Below, piece after piece: positions 8,851 through 19,558 of a stretch of DNA of 64,000 nucleotides (within the stretch, counting starts at the first letter, position 1; each line of letters opens with the position of its first letter). The position numbers and the translations under genes are program-made. The DNA comes from Acanthosoma haemorrhoidale (taxonomy: Eukaryota; Arthropoda; Insecta; Hemiptera; Acanthosomatidae), in contig OV884009.1 in the NCBI GenBank assembly GCA_930367205.1, forward strand, positions 91,161,189 to 91,225,188. The letters run 5' to 3'. The notes under the pieces were generated by a model. It saw nothing but the letters and a program-made list of their open reading frames with translations, searched no databases and had not been told where the DNA came from.

Positions 8851-11604
8851 AAAATGAACAAATATTTTAGTTTCAAGACAGATAAAGATTAAAACGGGAA
8901 AAACACTGTTATACTCGTATACGTATTAATTATATTGTATAAACACTACTAAATATGATCAGAAAATATCGTTTTTATTACCAATTAATTAATACCCGCA
9001 CTCGCACTTAATCCATATTTCCCCAGCGGCGCTTAAAATTTCAAAGTTTTCTATTGATGTTTTCGTTGCAATATTTAAAAGTTATTGAAACGCAAAAATA
9101 AATTTAGGGAGATAATTAAACCAAGAGTAGGTAAGTTAATGTAAACAGTGATTTATAATACACAAAGAAACGAATAAAATAACCTTTTTCGATGACTTAA
9201 CTTGTTATTTTATAGACGACATGTACAATAATTTAAAAGAAATTATTATGGAATACTATAGGTCATTATCAAATTTGGAGTTATTTTGGAGTAATATTGC
9301 ATTGTTTTAAATTTTAAGCCAGTCGACATAATACGAAGGACGGATTGATAGTTGTTTCTATGAATGCTGAACTAATAGTAGCTTAGCAATTATCGTCGAT
9401 TTTACTTTTTTTTTTTTTTTTTTCATTAAACGAGCCCTGAACGATACAATCTGAATTTAATTGAAATGTCTGCGTGATGTATCGCCTCTAAAGAGCGAAA
9501 GGAATTGTCTCAACAAATGTAGAGAAATTTTTACGCTTCCCCTTGAATTAAAAACGTCCACTGTCTTATTAATGAGTTTCATTAATCATCATGTATCATA
9601 TTGGTGACAAATTTCATTCAGGATTCCATTTTTAGCCTGATTTTAACCAGCGTACGCCAATTTGTCAAATGTGTATACTACCGCTGTTGTTTGTTATAGA
9701 CAATTGATTCGTTTTATTTTAATCACAATGAATTGGTAAAAATCTCTTGATCCTTGAAATAGATGCATGGATTTTAGAGCTTATTCGCCTATTGCTCAAA
9801 AGAAAAAACGCTATATTTCTGAACATAGCACGGATCTTATATTACCTCTTCTTTGTAGGTAAAGTATGTACATTCATTTATTTATTTAATCATTATTATT
9901 TGAAATTAAGACTTAATATAGGCAGGCGTTCGACACCAAACTATCTTGAAGAATTAATATTCTTCCCATTTAGGTTATAAACTTATAAAATAAAAGAACT
10001 AACCTGTATTTGGTTTTATATTTAATAATTGATTATTTAATTTTCATCGTACCTCTGTTATTACTTAACTAAGATCTGATAAGCGTTTTCTGCGGTACAT
10101 ACAACAGAGTATACACGCTTAAAATTTTGTATTTTAAAATGGCTACCTTATTGTTGCACACGTACATACAGTTTCAATAAAAAGCTACTAACTTTCGGGG
10201 TCAGCAATGAAGTTCTTTTGTAAAACAGAAGAAAAAGAAAATATGAAAACGATTTTACGACTTCAATACCTTTAGATGAAATTCAGGTGCAGGGATATGT
10301 TGGGCCCTTTTATGGTTTTGTTTTTCGCGAGCTGGGTCCCGTATCCGTGTTTCTGTTGTGGTTTCTGTCCGCCCCAACCTGCGGTCCGACCCCAGTCATC
10401 ACCGCAATAAACATCTCAAACGTTTGCTTTGAAGTTCAAATTGTCTTATTGACCTCACATTGAAATTGCGTACGATATTGTAGACTCCTCGCAGTCGAGT
10501 TTGAAATAGTATTTAATAGATTCATATACACCAATCACAATATATACATCTATAAAAAAACAGTCAAGAGAAAGATGAGATATTGAGTGATGTATCAAGT
10601 AGTTTCCTAGTTTTAAGCTATTTTGTTTGCCCACAGCCTTGAAATCTGAGCTTTACTTTAATGTGTAATTTATTTATAAAGGACAGTTTGTTTTTTGTTG
10701 TTTATAGATCGCTGGTTGGTTGTTGTATTTAAATAGGCGTAAGACCGAGTGGTCATCGACGACTTGTAGTCTTGCTATACGTAGTCTAGTAGTTAGCCGG
10801 GTGCTTAACCAAGTTCCTTCTTTGTTTTGTTTTTTTCAAAACCAGAATCGTTAACGTGTTAACTACTATGTTCATATGCATGGCCAAATATTTGAAGTGT
10901 TTAATCTGAATTAGCTAGAGGTGCCATTTGTTAAACCAGAATGCTTATGTCTATGTGCTGCCATCTTTCTTAAATATAAACTTAACAATTATTTAATTAC
11001 TTAGTAAATATTACTTATACTAATTAATTATATCAAAACAGTCATCTCAAAATTAAAATAAAGAATTGGTAATATGTTTGTTACTATAATTACCAACTGT
11101 CAATGATTTGAACAAAGTAATTTAAAGTTTCAATTAATTAATTGGTAATTGATACAATAAATATTTCTTAGCATATTGAGTAGAAAAAATTAATTGACAT
11201 TAATTAAATACATAATGAGTAAATAAAATATTATTCTAGAGTTAGCATTAGTTTCTCTATATTTATTCAATCATATTTAAATCTAATTATTAGCATTACT
11301 AAACGTAACAAAATTGCATTAGATATCATTGGTACTAGGAAGATAATAAATACAGCAACCGGTTGGGCCACCTGACAAGTAGTTGTATGTTGTCTATATC
11401 AATAAACGATAAACTGAAATTAATGATACTTAGATAAGCGGTTAACACTGCTTCAATGAATGGGAAAGAATTGAGATTTACACTCGATGACGCTCCCGGG
11501 TAGAGCTGCTGTGTTGTAAGCAAATGTGAGAGATATTTGAAATGTAGCACCGTTCCTTAATGCTCTGCCCCATTTGAAAAGGGGAAACAGTTCTTTCTTC
11601 CACC
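8851..11604. other. Intergenic, no gene seen
   Basis: About 2.7 kb of AT-rich DNA with a T run near 9407-9424. Short ORFs such as 9747-9980 have AT-driven composition and no recognisable domain. Confidence 0.5.
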
Positions 11605-11610
11605 CCGACA

Positions 11611-12610
11611 CGCTTAACCCTTTAACCCCCCGTCGGTAACGTGGGGGTATAATGACCCCCTAACGTCTTAGAATTTCCAGCACCTTTGATCTAGTGATTT
11701 TACGAATTTGAAACTCTTAGTACCTTCCTTTGAACGATTCCAGCTATTCCCTATACGAGTCGTTTCGCAGTTGCTCGTCTGCTGTCGCTCAGGGCTCGTC
11801 AAGTAAAGTTCACAGTCCAAAGCGGTCATCATACCATAATACCACTTGCGCAAAGAGTCATGTCATACGAAGAAGAGCAGGGGTAACTAAGCTGAATGTT
11901 TCAACAAGTGTGTGAAGATGACGTGAATGTTTTGGATTGGACTGACGGTAGAAATGATGAAGATGAACAGCGACAAGTGGAGGATCAGAACTGGGACACT
12001 GCTACATACTAGTTTGATGTCAGCAATGAAAGTGATGGATGATCTTCTGAAAATTGAATCAAACTCAGACCTAATCAACGTAGCAAGTATTCGTTTGGTA
12101 AAGACAAGACCAAATGGTGCCGAAACGCTGCCTAAGAAGACATCTCGATCTTCGAATCGGAAAGTCAGCGCTCACCTAGCAGGTTCCAAGTTTGAATCAT
12201 GTAGTGCTAAGAGCTCTAGCATTTGGAGTATCTTCATACAGATTGCCTAAGGATACAAGACTCGAGAAGCAATCCTCTTCAAGTCATCTCATTTAGAAGT
12301 GCCTAAGGCTTCAGTCCAGCTTGTACCCAAGAAACTTAAACATGAAAACAAAATTGTTCTGCTGGAAATGCCAGAATTATAAGCGGCTTCGCCAAATAGA
12401 ACATGTTTGTGAAAACAGCCACTCCCCACCAAAAAATCGTTGAAGATTGTCATTCTTAACCTTATTGAGGAATGATGGTGATATTAGGAGACAAAAATGT
12501 ATTCTGATGGATTCTCGTGATTTTAAGTTATTTTTACAACTGGTTTGTAAAAGGTTCGTTTGGGTTTGTAGTGACCCTAACTACATAAGTGTTAAATCAC
12601 CCTATACTCT
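11611..12610 (+). mobile_element. Decayed piggyBac-like DNA transposon relic
   Basis: The left side begins TTAACCCTTTAACCCCC; TTAA is the piggyBac target and C/T-rich ends are common there. A plus-strand frame around 12070-12175 reads KYSFGKDKTKW followed by a stretch that ends near SPSRF, resembling the start of the piggyBac transposase domain. Around 12335-12400 a cysteine-containing tail is possible in other frames. There are many stops and the catalytic core is absent. The match is by eye and weak; another superfamily is possible. Confidence 0.4.
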
Positions 12611-12646
12611 GGTGCATATGTAATGTATGGTAATTAGATGTAAAAC
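12564..12646 (+). repeat. 83-bp dispersed repeat, inverted copy at 63854-63936
   Basis: Starting GTTTGTAGTGACCCTAACTA, this block matches the reverse complement of 63854-63936 with only a few differences. It lies at the right side of the piggyBac-like relic and may be its terminal region. Confidence 0.75.
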
Positions 12647-13089
12647 TGGGTAAAAGCTTTTTCTAGTAATAAATCATGGAGAGATCGGCAGTCGTAAAAC
12701 AAGGCACAGAGAGTCGAAGGTCGTCTGCAATACACCTGAGAGGATAAGCCACCTGACTGTCATAAACAGACCCAGGCAGACCTTTGGTCACCTTCCGGTG
12801 GTCATAAAATCTAAAAGCCATGCCATAAAAACGTCATTTAGGGGACGAGGGATCACGTACCTGGGTGCAGGTACGTACGTAGCCAGGCTCCGCCTTCTGG
12901 TAGGAGCGGGAGCTAATATTTAAACCAAGGGGTTTCGCCCTGGAGAACTCTTTTAACCACAATAAAAATTTTATTATATTTATGCACTCCTCCAAATGCA
13001 GAAAGAGAAGAAATCTGTAGTCCAAATTATTTTATTATTTTTGTACATTGTATTATTTTGTTTTGAGGTTTTGAAATAAAAAAAAAAAA
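12647..13089. other. Intergenic, no gene seen
   Basis: Includes a more GC-rich patch (12715-12960) and an A-rich run at 13079-13095. No ORF or domain could be supported. Confidence 0.4.
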
Positions 13090-13096
13090 AAAAACC

Positions 13097-13415
13097 TGGA
13101 GAACTACTCTTTCTCAGTCTCCTCATCTCCACAGCCGCTATCACTCGGTCGTTTTCGCCAGGCCCCGGGGCCCTGGAAGTAAGTCCACTCAGTCTTCTAC
13201 TAGTCTACTCTCTCTCTGCCACACCTCTGCGCCGTCACCCTGTCTCACAGCCCTTGCAGACCTTCTGACGACTTGTACCTATTACGCTGCCGATCTCCCG
13301 CCCGAACTCTGAAAACTGGTCTTATTCTTTATGAAACCTCTGTACCTCATCTCCTGAACACAGTGTATTGTCGGGACACATCCCTATCAATAAAATGGAG
13401 TCAGATATTAACGCC
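13097..13415 (+). repeat. CT-rich dispersed repeat, weakly related to 53090-53545
   Basis: A pyrimidine-rich block ending with CTCCTGAACACAGTG and, a little later, TGGAGTCAGAT. The block at 53090-53545 ends with near-identical words in the same order. Its nature is unknown; an LTR or element leader region is possible. Confidence 0.35.
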
Positions 13416-13554
13416 GACATGAAACATGGTCCATGTTATAAACTACAACAATCCGCACTTGTCACCAGGGCTAGAGTAATTAGGCACTCCCCTAGTGGCA
13501 ACTCGATAGGGTTCCTTGAGTTCCATAAAAGGTGATGTTCCATCTAATACTTAA

Positions 13555-13745
13555 ATTCTAGTTCAGGGGGTGCAGTATTTATGAATATGTACGATTCAAA
13601 TGCAATTTCAGCGTAAGTCGTTAATAATAAATTCTCTGAAATTGCAAAACTTATTAATAGAGATAAACCATATATTTTTCTTGTCAATAAAGTTATTTTA
13701 TTGATGAGAAATCGAATAATTTTTCGTTTGAATCATTTCCTGCTG
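13555..13745 (+). repeat. Dispersed repeat shared with 43594-43795
   Basis: About 190 bp including AGTATTTATGAATATG and AATAAAGTTA...TTTATTGA matches 43594-43795 at moderate identity. An upstream module (12420-12480) also recurs just upstream of the second copy (43446-43510), so both belong to one older repeat family. Confidence 0.55.
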
Positions 13746-14369
13746 ATTTAGCTTAAAAATGTTTTATTTGTTCTATTCATCCGACGTTATCATTTATGTG
13801 ATTTTTTACCAAATAAATTTCCTTCACAGTTGGCTAGTAAAATGAATTAATTTAACTGCCAACAATATTTTCCTTAGCTGAGAAAATTATTGTAGTGTCT
13901 TTGAGATACTCACTCAGAGAATATAAAAATAAAACTTTATTTAATAAAAAATTACAAAAATATTACCTGGATATTTATACAACCACAAATGAGAAGGCAA
14001 TGGTTAATCAAGGCTGATAAGGGGCTATATACATACATCACCTCGATGCAGCCAGATAGTGCTGAATCCGGTACAGTGGTAACACTTGTAGTTGCGGGGT
14101 TAATTTTGCAAGGTGTGTAAATTAATCGATGCAACAATAAAACAGTTTGACATAGTAAAATAGCTTTACTTACACGAGTGTCGTGGCATGTCTTAATCAT
14201 CTCCTCTAATATCATAATGAAATCCAACATGCAGTACACCGGGTGTTGCTTTGATGGAGGCCAGAATAGTTTTGCTCAAAAGGCGAGGGAAAACATGTTA
14301 GAAAAAAGTGCCGCTAGTGATACAGACCAACTATCTCCAATTAAAATAGGCCCTTGGAGCCAAATTACG

Positions 14370-14398
<29 letters not shown>
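13746..14398. other. Intergenic, no gene seen
   Basis: Short ORFs on both strands (13952-14239 minus, 14178-14378 plus) overlap each other and show no domain. The stretch ends in the TA tract into which G2 inserted. Confidence 0.45.
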
Positions 14399-14401
<3 letters not shown>

Positions 14402-14402
14402 A

Positions 14403-14582
14403 AGTTAATGTTTATTGAATTACAAGCTAAGAAAGGTTGGTAATAAGAACACGTAGAACGTTATAACAAGACTGCTTTATTTAGACCAAGATACCTCTAT
14501 CTATAGGTATTACCTGTAAACATATACAGATAACATATGTTTGGGGATTAAGGCTGGGCACTAGCGGCGCCTGGACTTAACT
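14403..14582 (-). repeat. G2 3' LTR
   Basis: 180 bp, identical to 19558-19737 by direct reading. On the minus strand it carries AATAAA (plus-strand TTTATT at about 14476), a plausible polyadenylation signal. Confidence 0.96.
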
Positions 14583-14592
14583 CCCCCCCACC
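14583..14592 (-). promoter_or_regulatory. G2 polypurine tract
   Basis: GGTGGGGGGG on the minus strand immediately upstream of the 3' LTR; the expected plus-strand priming site. Confidence 0.8.
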
Positions 14593-14848
14593 AGTTTACG
14601 AACACCCATTCGCAAACTTTGAAGTCCAACACTCGGACGTCTTAGTCCATTCAAATAATGCTCCGCTAATGTTACAAAGGAGCAAAGGCCAGCCCCGCCC
14701 GTACACAGCCTGTAATCCCTCACATTAAGCTCTAATCCTATAAAACGTAAAAACCAACTGTCACTTGTAAACAAAAAACAGAAAAGAAAACTTTGACTTT
14801 TAAAAAAAAACAATACTTCTGTGAGAAAAATCACATAACTATAACTAT

Positions 14849-15745
14849 TTACAATGTTCCTTGCGTGTATGCTGCGAGGACACTCCAGCTCATTCCTGAT
14901 CTACAATCCCCCCCCCCTGGTGGAAGCTTTAACTGTTCTATGTGGACATTTCGCCGCTTCTTAGGGGGTCGTATACTCTCAATTGTCACGACGTTGTGTT
15001 CCCTAATCACGACCACTTTAAATGGGCCCTCATATCGCACCAGCTCTTTGCTCCTATTTGACCCTAGTTTTTTATAGACGATAGTCCCGATTTTAAGTTC
15101 CCCCATTCGATCCCGGACTTTGAGGTTTTCCCGTTCCACTCGTCTCGCTTTGTCCCTCGTTATCCTTTCTCTGACTTTGTCGCATATTTTCCTCAAAGCG
15201 ACAGTATTACTCGCCATTTTCTCCGCCATTCCCTTGTCTGCTACCGTCTCTGCCCCATTTCTCCGTCTTTCGCGCAGCCCAAAGAGGATCTCGAACGGGG
15301 AGAACCCCGTCGCGGTGTGGATCGAATGATTGTAAGCGGCCACCGCCTTCGGCATTGCCTCATTCGCCGGCAGACCCTTTTCCGCGTGATATACCCGCAG
15401 GTGGTCACTCAGGGTGCTGTGCAATCTTTCTATCCCTCCTCTACTCTTAGGGTGCCCTGGGGTATTAAGATGCCAAGAGACATCGAGAGTCTTCATTTCT
15501 TTTCGGATGTTGGCATTGTCAAATTCTCTGCCCCCATCCGACGCGATCCGGTCTGGTACTCCGTAAAACTGGAACCAGGTATTTAATGCCAGCATTACCG
15601 CGTGTGATGACCGATCTTGCACCGGGTGCGCCATGGCCACTTTGCTAAAGCTGTCGATTGTGGTAACCCACTTATACCCCCTCCAAGTGAAGGTATCCAC
15701 TTGTAAGTCACTCAACGGTGTCTCGGCGGTGGGCGATTCTTCTTG
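14849..15745 (-). CDS. G2 integrase catalytic core and C-terminus
   Basis: This is the continuation of the pol frame after an in-frame TGA at 15746-15748. The open part to the integrase stop is about 298 codons, with no ATG expected at its start because it is an internal segment of pol. It carries the D,D-35-E triad region: VDTFTWRGY, then IASDGGREFDN, then PKSRGGIERLHSTL. A GPY/F-type C-terminal module follows (VRYEGPFKVV). Downstream residues are basic and end shortly before the polypurine tract. If the TGA is not read through, the element lacks a functional integrase and would need one in trans. Confidence 0.88.
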   Translation of the reverse strand, partial: QEESPTAETPLSDLQVDTFTWRGYKWVTTIDSFSKVAMAHPVQDRSSHAVMLALNTWFQFYGVPDRIASDGGREFDNANIRKEMKTLDVSWHLNTPGHPKSRGGIERLHSTLSDHLRVYHAEKGLPANEAMPKAVAAYNHSIHTATGFSPFEILFGLRERRRNGAETVADKGMAEKMASNTVALRKICDKVRERITRDKARRVERENLKVRDRMGELKIGTIVYKKLGSNRSKELVRYEGPFKVVVIREHNVVTIESIRPPKKRRNVHIEQLKLPPGGGDCRSGMSWSVLAAYTQGTL

Positions 15746-15748
15746 TCA
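15746..15748 (-). other. In-frame TGA inside the G2 integrase
   Basis: A single TGA splits the integrase between its zinc-binding domain and catalytic core; both sides are in the same frame. A CGA-to-TGA transition is the simplest explanation. It could instead be read through. Confidence 0.85.
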
Positions 15749-18214
15749 CCCCCGTGGCGGATGTCTGTCATACTTCGTAGTGAGACAAACTGCACATGCC
15801 CCTATCATTTCTTGTATGCTCTTTTTCATTCCCCACCAAAAGTACCTCCGCCGCAACGCTTGCAACGTTTCCTGAACTCCACGGTGGTTCGTTTTTCCTT
15901 GGTGATAGGCCAGCGTCACTTCCAGCTGCTGTTCTCTGTCTTTAAGTGTCTCCACCATCGACGTGCACCGAATAAATATCCTATCCACTCCAAGTTGTTC
16001 CGTTCGCCAGAGTCTACGAATTTTCTCCCAAATAGTGGCATTCCCTACAAATACATGATGGGTCTTTCCGGGTTCCGAGGCATCTTTCAATGCACGGCAA
16101 ATTTGGTCGTTCCTAACCCCTGGTGGCGACCAAATCGTCGCGATTTTACTTCTCCCATAACTGTCATATGCGATCTGCAGCCGCCCTGAGGTCTTGGATT
16201 TCCAAATGATCTGCCGTCTTTTGTCGTTCACGATCCCTTCTGTTACTTCCATTTCAACAGGTCTTTCGGCGGCGGAACCTTCCTCTTCAAGGGTTTCCTC
16301 ACCTTCGCTATCTCCTCGCGTACCGAGGCTTCCATCCTCCCCGGGTGTCCATTCCCGGAGAAACTGTTGGATTTCCCCGGATGGTTCCCCTTCTTCCAAT
16401 GCATTCACAGTAATGGCTCTGGACAGCCAGTCTGCCACTACGTTCTCTTTCCCGGGTTTATATATGATCTCCATATTGTACTGGGACAAAAACTCTTTCC
16501 ACCTCGTGACCCGCGCCGAGGACTCCTTTAACTTTCCTACCCATTGTAGGGGTCTGTGGTCGGTGTGAACACGGAATTTTCTGCCGAAGACATATGGGCG
16601 GAAATGGTCTATAGCCCAGACGATACCTAGGAGCTCTCTCTCTAGAGCACTATACCCCGCTTCCGTTTCTGTGAGCCGTCGACTAGCGTACGCCACCGGG
16701 CGCTCCCCACCGTCTTTCTCCTGCGACAACACTGCCCCCAGTGCGTATTCGCTGGCATCAGTGGTGATTGTGAAGGGATGTTGGAAATCGGGAAATGCTA
16801 ATATCGGTTCCTCTTGTAAGCTAGACATACATTTCCGGATGTTCTGCTCCATGATTGGGGTAATTACCACCCTCGCTCCCTTTCGCAGTAAATTATTAAT
16901 AGGAACCAGGTATGCCGCCATGTCCGGCACAAATCTTCTGTAATAATTAAGCGTCCCCAGAAGTCGACGGATCCCCTTTACATCTGTGGGCACCACCATC
17001 CTTCTAATGGCCTCGACCTTCGTAGAGTCTGGCTTAACCCCCTCCTGTGAGATAGTGTGGCCCAAAAAATTGATTTTTTTCTTCCCCAACAGAGACTTCT
17101 CCATGGACAATTTTAATCCGAATTCGCGGACTCTTTGAAATACACTTCTTAGGTGCTCAACGTGCTCTGCCTCCGTTCTGCTGAAAACTAACAGATCGTC
17201 CATGTAGACCTGGCATACCGCTTCGTCTATTCCCCTCAAAAATTCATCCATTAGGCGTTGAAAGGTAATCGGGGCGTTTTTCAGTCCAAATGGCATCCTG
17301 GTAAATTGATAATGCCCCCTCTCAAATGTAAAGGCCGTTTTGTCTTGGTCGTTCGCACTCATCTTGATCTGGTGATAGCCTGCCTTTAGATCTAGGGTAC
17401 TAAATATTGTCGCCCCGTTCAATCTGTCTAATATGTCCTCAAATCGGGGAATAGGATACTTCTCATCCGTCGTGTTCTCGTTTAACTTCCGATAATCGAT
17501 AACTACCCTGTATTTCTCCGTCTCGTCCCCAGGTCTATTTTTCTTCCTCACTGCCCATAGAGGACTGTTATATGGCGAAGTGCTATCAATTATAATCCCT
17601 TGCCGTTTGAGACTCTCTAGCTCCTCTCTAATATGCCTACGTAGTGCCTGCGGATATCGTCTCTCTTTCACGTATGTGACGCGTTCTTTCTTTAACTGGA
17701 TCTCGTGGACCGTCTTCCCAGTCGCTCCTAGCGTGTCTCCCTCTACGTAAAAAATATCCTCAAACTCCCTCTGTAGGCCTTCCCTCCAGCCCTCTATTTT
17801 ATTAACCGCCCCTATCCGCGCTCTTCCGTCCCATATAGTCCCTTGACATTTATATTCCACTTTGCCCAACTTAATGTTCCATTTTTCCCCGATATTCTCC
17901 ACACGCGCACCTACCTTCCCCAACATGTCGCACCTAACTATCACCTGGTACTCCCGCGGCATGTTTCCTACGATATGTATCTTTAGATCTCCCCCTTTCT
18001 TCGCCCACCTATTTAGCCCTATGACTAACTCTCCCACTACCTCGCAAGGGCCTTCCAGGGTGATTAAACTACAATTACATACCTGAATCTGGAGTGCCCT
18101 CTCTCCACCATACAGCCTCTCCAGCGCTCCGCGGGACATGATGGTGTTGGTGCTTCCCGTGTCCACCAGACACATCTCTCCTCCTTTGACCCTAATTATT
18201 GGCAACGCACACAT
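15746..18214 (-). CDS. G2 pol: protease, reverse transcriptase, RNase H, integrase N-terminus
   Basis: 822 codons from a Met at 18214 that is probably internal, since the frame is open back to the gag TGA. Protease: CLVDTGSTNTIM near residues 15-26. RT: VVIDYRKLNENT, STLDLKAGYHQI, FTRMPFGLKNAPITFQ and the catalytic VYMDDLLVFS around residue 340. RNase H: TITTDASEYALGAVLSQ, LERELLGIVWAI, FRVHTDHRPLQW and KPGKENVVADWLSR. After an acidic linker comes an HHCC zinc-binding region, with histidines in AYHQGKTNHRGV and CAVCLTTK near the end. The frame then meets TGA. Order and motifs are typical of Ty3/Gypsy pol. Confidence 0.95.
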   Translation of the reverse strand: MCALPIIRVKGGEMCLVDTGSTNTIMSRGALERLYGGERALQIQVCNCSLITLEGPCEVVGELVIGLNRWAKKGGDLKIHIVGNMPREYQVIVRCDMLGKVGARVENIGEKWNIKLGKVEYKCQGTIWDGRARIGAVNKIEGWREGLQREFEDIFYVEGDTLGATGKTVHEIQLKKERVTYVKERRYPQALRRHIREELESLKRQGIIIDSTSPYNSPLWAVRKKNRPGDETEKYRVVIDYRKLNENTTDEKYPIPRFEDILDRLNGATIFSTLDLKAGYHQIKMSANDQDKTAFTFERGHYQFTRMPFGLKNAPITFQRLMDEFLRGIDEAVCQVYMDDLLVFSRTEAEHVEHLRSVFQRVREFGLKLSMEKSLLGKKKINFLGHTISQEGVKPDSTKVEAIRRMVVPTDVKGIRRLLGTLNYYRRFVPDMAAYLVPINNLLRKGARVVITPIMEQNIRKCMSSLQEEPILAFPDFQHPFTITTDASEYALGAVLSQEKDGGERPVAYASRRLTETEAGYSALERELLGIVWAIDHFRPYVFGRKFRVHTDHRPLQWVGKLKESSARVTRWKEFLSQYNMEIIYKPGKENVVADWLSRAITVNALEEGEPSGEIQQFLREWTPGEDGSLGTRGDSEGEETLEEEGSAAERPVEMEVTEGIVNDKRRQIIWKSKTSGRLQIAYDSYGRSKIATIWSPPGVRNDQICRALKDASEPGKTHHVFVGNATIWEKIRRLWRTEQLGVDRIFIRCTSMVETLKDREQQLEVTLAYHQGKTNHRGVQETLQALRRRYFWWGMKKSIQEMIGACAVCLTTKYDRHPPRG

Positions 18215-18271
18215 CCTCTCCCGAATTGCATTACATCTCAGGATGCGGTCGCCTCTCTGCCGACACGCTCC

Positions 18272-18274
18272 TCA
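18272..18274 (-). other. In-frame TGA between G2 gag and pol
   Basis: Gag ends GAA GCC TGA GGA and the frame continues open through 19 sense codons into the Met at 18214 and the protease. A stop with no frame change is the arrangement used for gag-pol readthrough in some retroelements. A point mutation in a formerly single ORF is the alternative. Confidence 0.7.
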
Positions 18275-19462
18275 GGCTTCATCACGTTGCTCCCATCTAC
18301 GTGACTCGACCTTCTGCCCTGTCTGTCTCCTGTTTCTGCTGCGCCTCGCTTCTTCTCCTTCAGTTCCCGAAGTCCCTGATGACTCATCTTCTGATGATCC
18401 ACTCTCCCCATGTGTCATGCTCCGTCTCTCTCTTACTTCTTGAGTGTTTACCTCCATTGGTTCTGGTCGTTGGTATTCTCTCCTCTGGAAGATATACGGG
18501 CAATGCCTCGCGATGTGTCCTTCCTCGCCACACTCAAAACATTTTGTTCGAGGACACTGTGCCACTAAATGTCCTGCCTTCCTACATCCGTGGCATTTTC
18601 TTTCTTCCCTGGGCGGGGCATACCTCGGTCTCGTTCCTCTAAATCTTCTTTCTCCTGTCGTTCCCTTGTCTCTGCCAATAACGGACGTTTCTGGTCTCCT
18701 CCAGGTTGGTTTCAGGGTCCGGGTTCTTTTGTATGCAACTCGGCTCCACTCATTGTCGACGTCTTGCACCCTCACTTCTTCCTCCTTGGCACTAGTGTCG
18801 ATCATTGATTGTGCACACTCCGAGAACGAGCGCTCATCAGAGAATCCTTCCTTTCTTCCTGTCTCCTTGGCCAGTTGCACTTTTAGAATTGTGGATAAGA
18901 ATCCCATTCTACCCTCCACCTCTTCTACGCTAATCGACTCTCTCATCTTCTCCGTTATCTTATTGAAACGGACTACTAACCCCGCAGCATATTGCCCGTT
19001 ACTTTGTCTTGGGGACTTTGTCTCCCTAAACATTTGGAATATGTCCTCCTCGGGAGTCCATCGTCCTCCTCCGTACGCCTTCTTCAATCTCATCTTAATT
19101 AATTCCCACGGGGTTTCTTCATCTGCCTGAATTTGATTCAGTATACTTCTCTTGACCCGACATATCAGGGCCGCCTTCAACGATTCCGCGTCTCTGGGAT
19201 CTATTAAATTTTCTTCTGCTTTAGCTCCAATTAAAGCTGTGAGACGGTCTCCTCCTTTTAGGAAATGGTTCAGCTCACCCAGTTCCCCAGTGAATCTCTC
19301 CAGCTCCGCAACAGCCTTCCTCAGATCCTGGGTATTCATCGCTTTTACCCTCATCAGCGCGAGCGCCGTGGCATGAACTTCTGGCATAGTTCCCACTCTT
19401 CTAATATCTGCTCCCTCTACGAGATTCAAGACGGGCTGTCTCAAAATTCCTCCTTCAGTCAT
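18272..19462 (-). CDS. G2 gag with two CCHC zinc knuckles
   Basis: 396 codons from ATG at 19462, about 80 nt after the primer binding site, which is a normal leader. Gag forms the virus-like particle and binds genomic RNA. The N-terminal two thirds are charged and helical with no named motif by eye. The C-terminal part is arginine-rich and holds two tandem CCHC knuckles, CHGCRKAGHLVAQC and CFECGEEGHIARHC (about residues 292-325). It ends in an acidic/serine-rich then basic tail at the TGA. The frame is intact and is the same as pol. Confidence 0.93.
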   Translation of the reverse strand: MTEGGILRQPVLNLVEGADIRRVGTMPEVHATALALMRVKAMNTQDLRKAVAELERFTGELGELNHFLKGGDRLTALIGAKAEENLIDPRDAESLKAALICRVKRSILNQIQADEETPWELIKMRLKKAYGGGRWTPEEDIFQMFRETKSPRQSNGQYAAGLVVRFNKITEKMRESISVEEVEGRMGFLSTILKVQLAKETGRKEGFSDERSFSECAQSMIDTSAKEEEVRVQDVDNEWSRVAYKRTRTLKPTWRRPETSVIGRDKGTTGERRFRGTRPRYAPPREERKCHGCRKAGHLVAQCPRTKCFECGEEGHIARHCPYIFQRREYQRPEPMEVNTQEVRERRSMTHGESGSSEDESSGTSGTEGEEARRSRNRRQTGQKVESRRWEQRDEA

Positions 19463-19540
19463 CTTCTCTCTTTCGCGTATAGAAGAAAAAAAAACAAAAA
19501 AAAATTACGCTCGCACTCGATAACTCTCTTTCTCCACGGT

Positions 19541-19558
19541 TCCCGGGTTTCGGCACCA
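19541..19558 (-). promoter_or_regulatory. G2 primer binding site, tRNA-Phe type
   Basis: On the minus strand TGGTGCCGAAACCCGGGA directly follows the 5' LTR, sharing its last T. It is complementary to the 3' end of eukaryotic tRNA-Phe including CCA (acceptor strand TTTCGGC, discriminator A), an 18-nt match. The tRNA sequence is recalled knowledge, not a search result. Confidence 0.8.

Noticed and set aside
14577..14834. Possible envelope or accessory ORF at the G2 3' end
   Set aside because: It runs into the LTR, is only 85 codons and shows no signal peptide plus transmembrane layout of an envelope protein.
18444..19130. 228-codon plus-strand ORF
   Set aside because: Antisense to G2 gag, whose zinc knuckles are clear on the minus strand.
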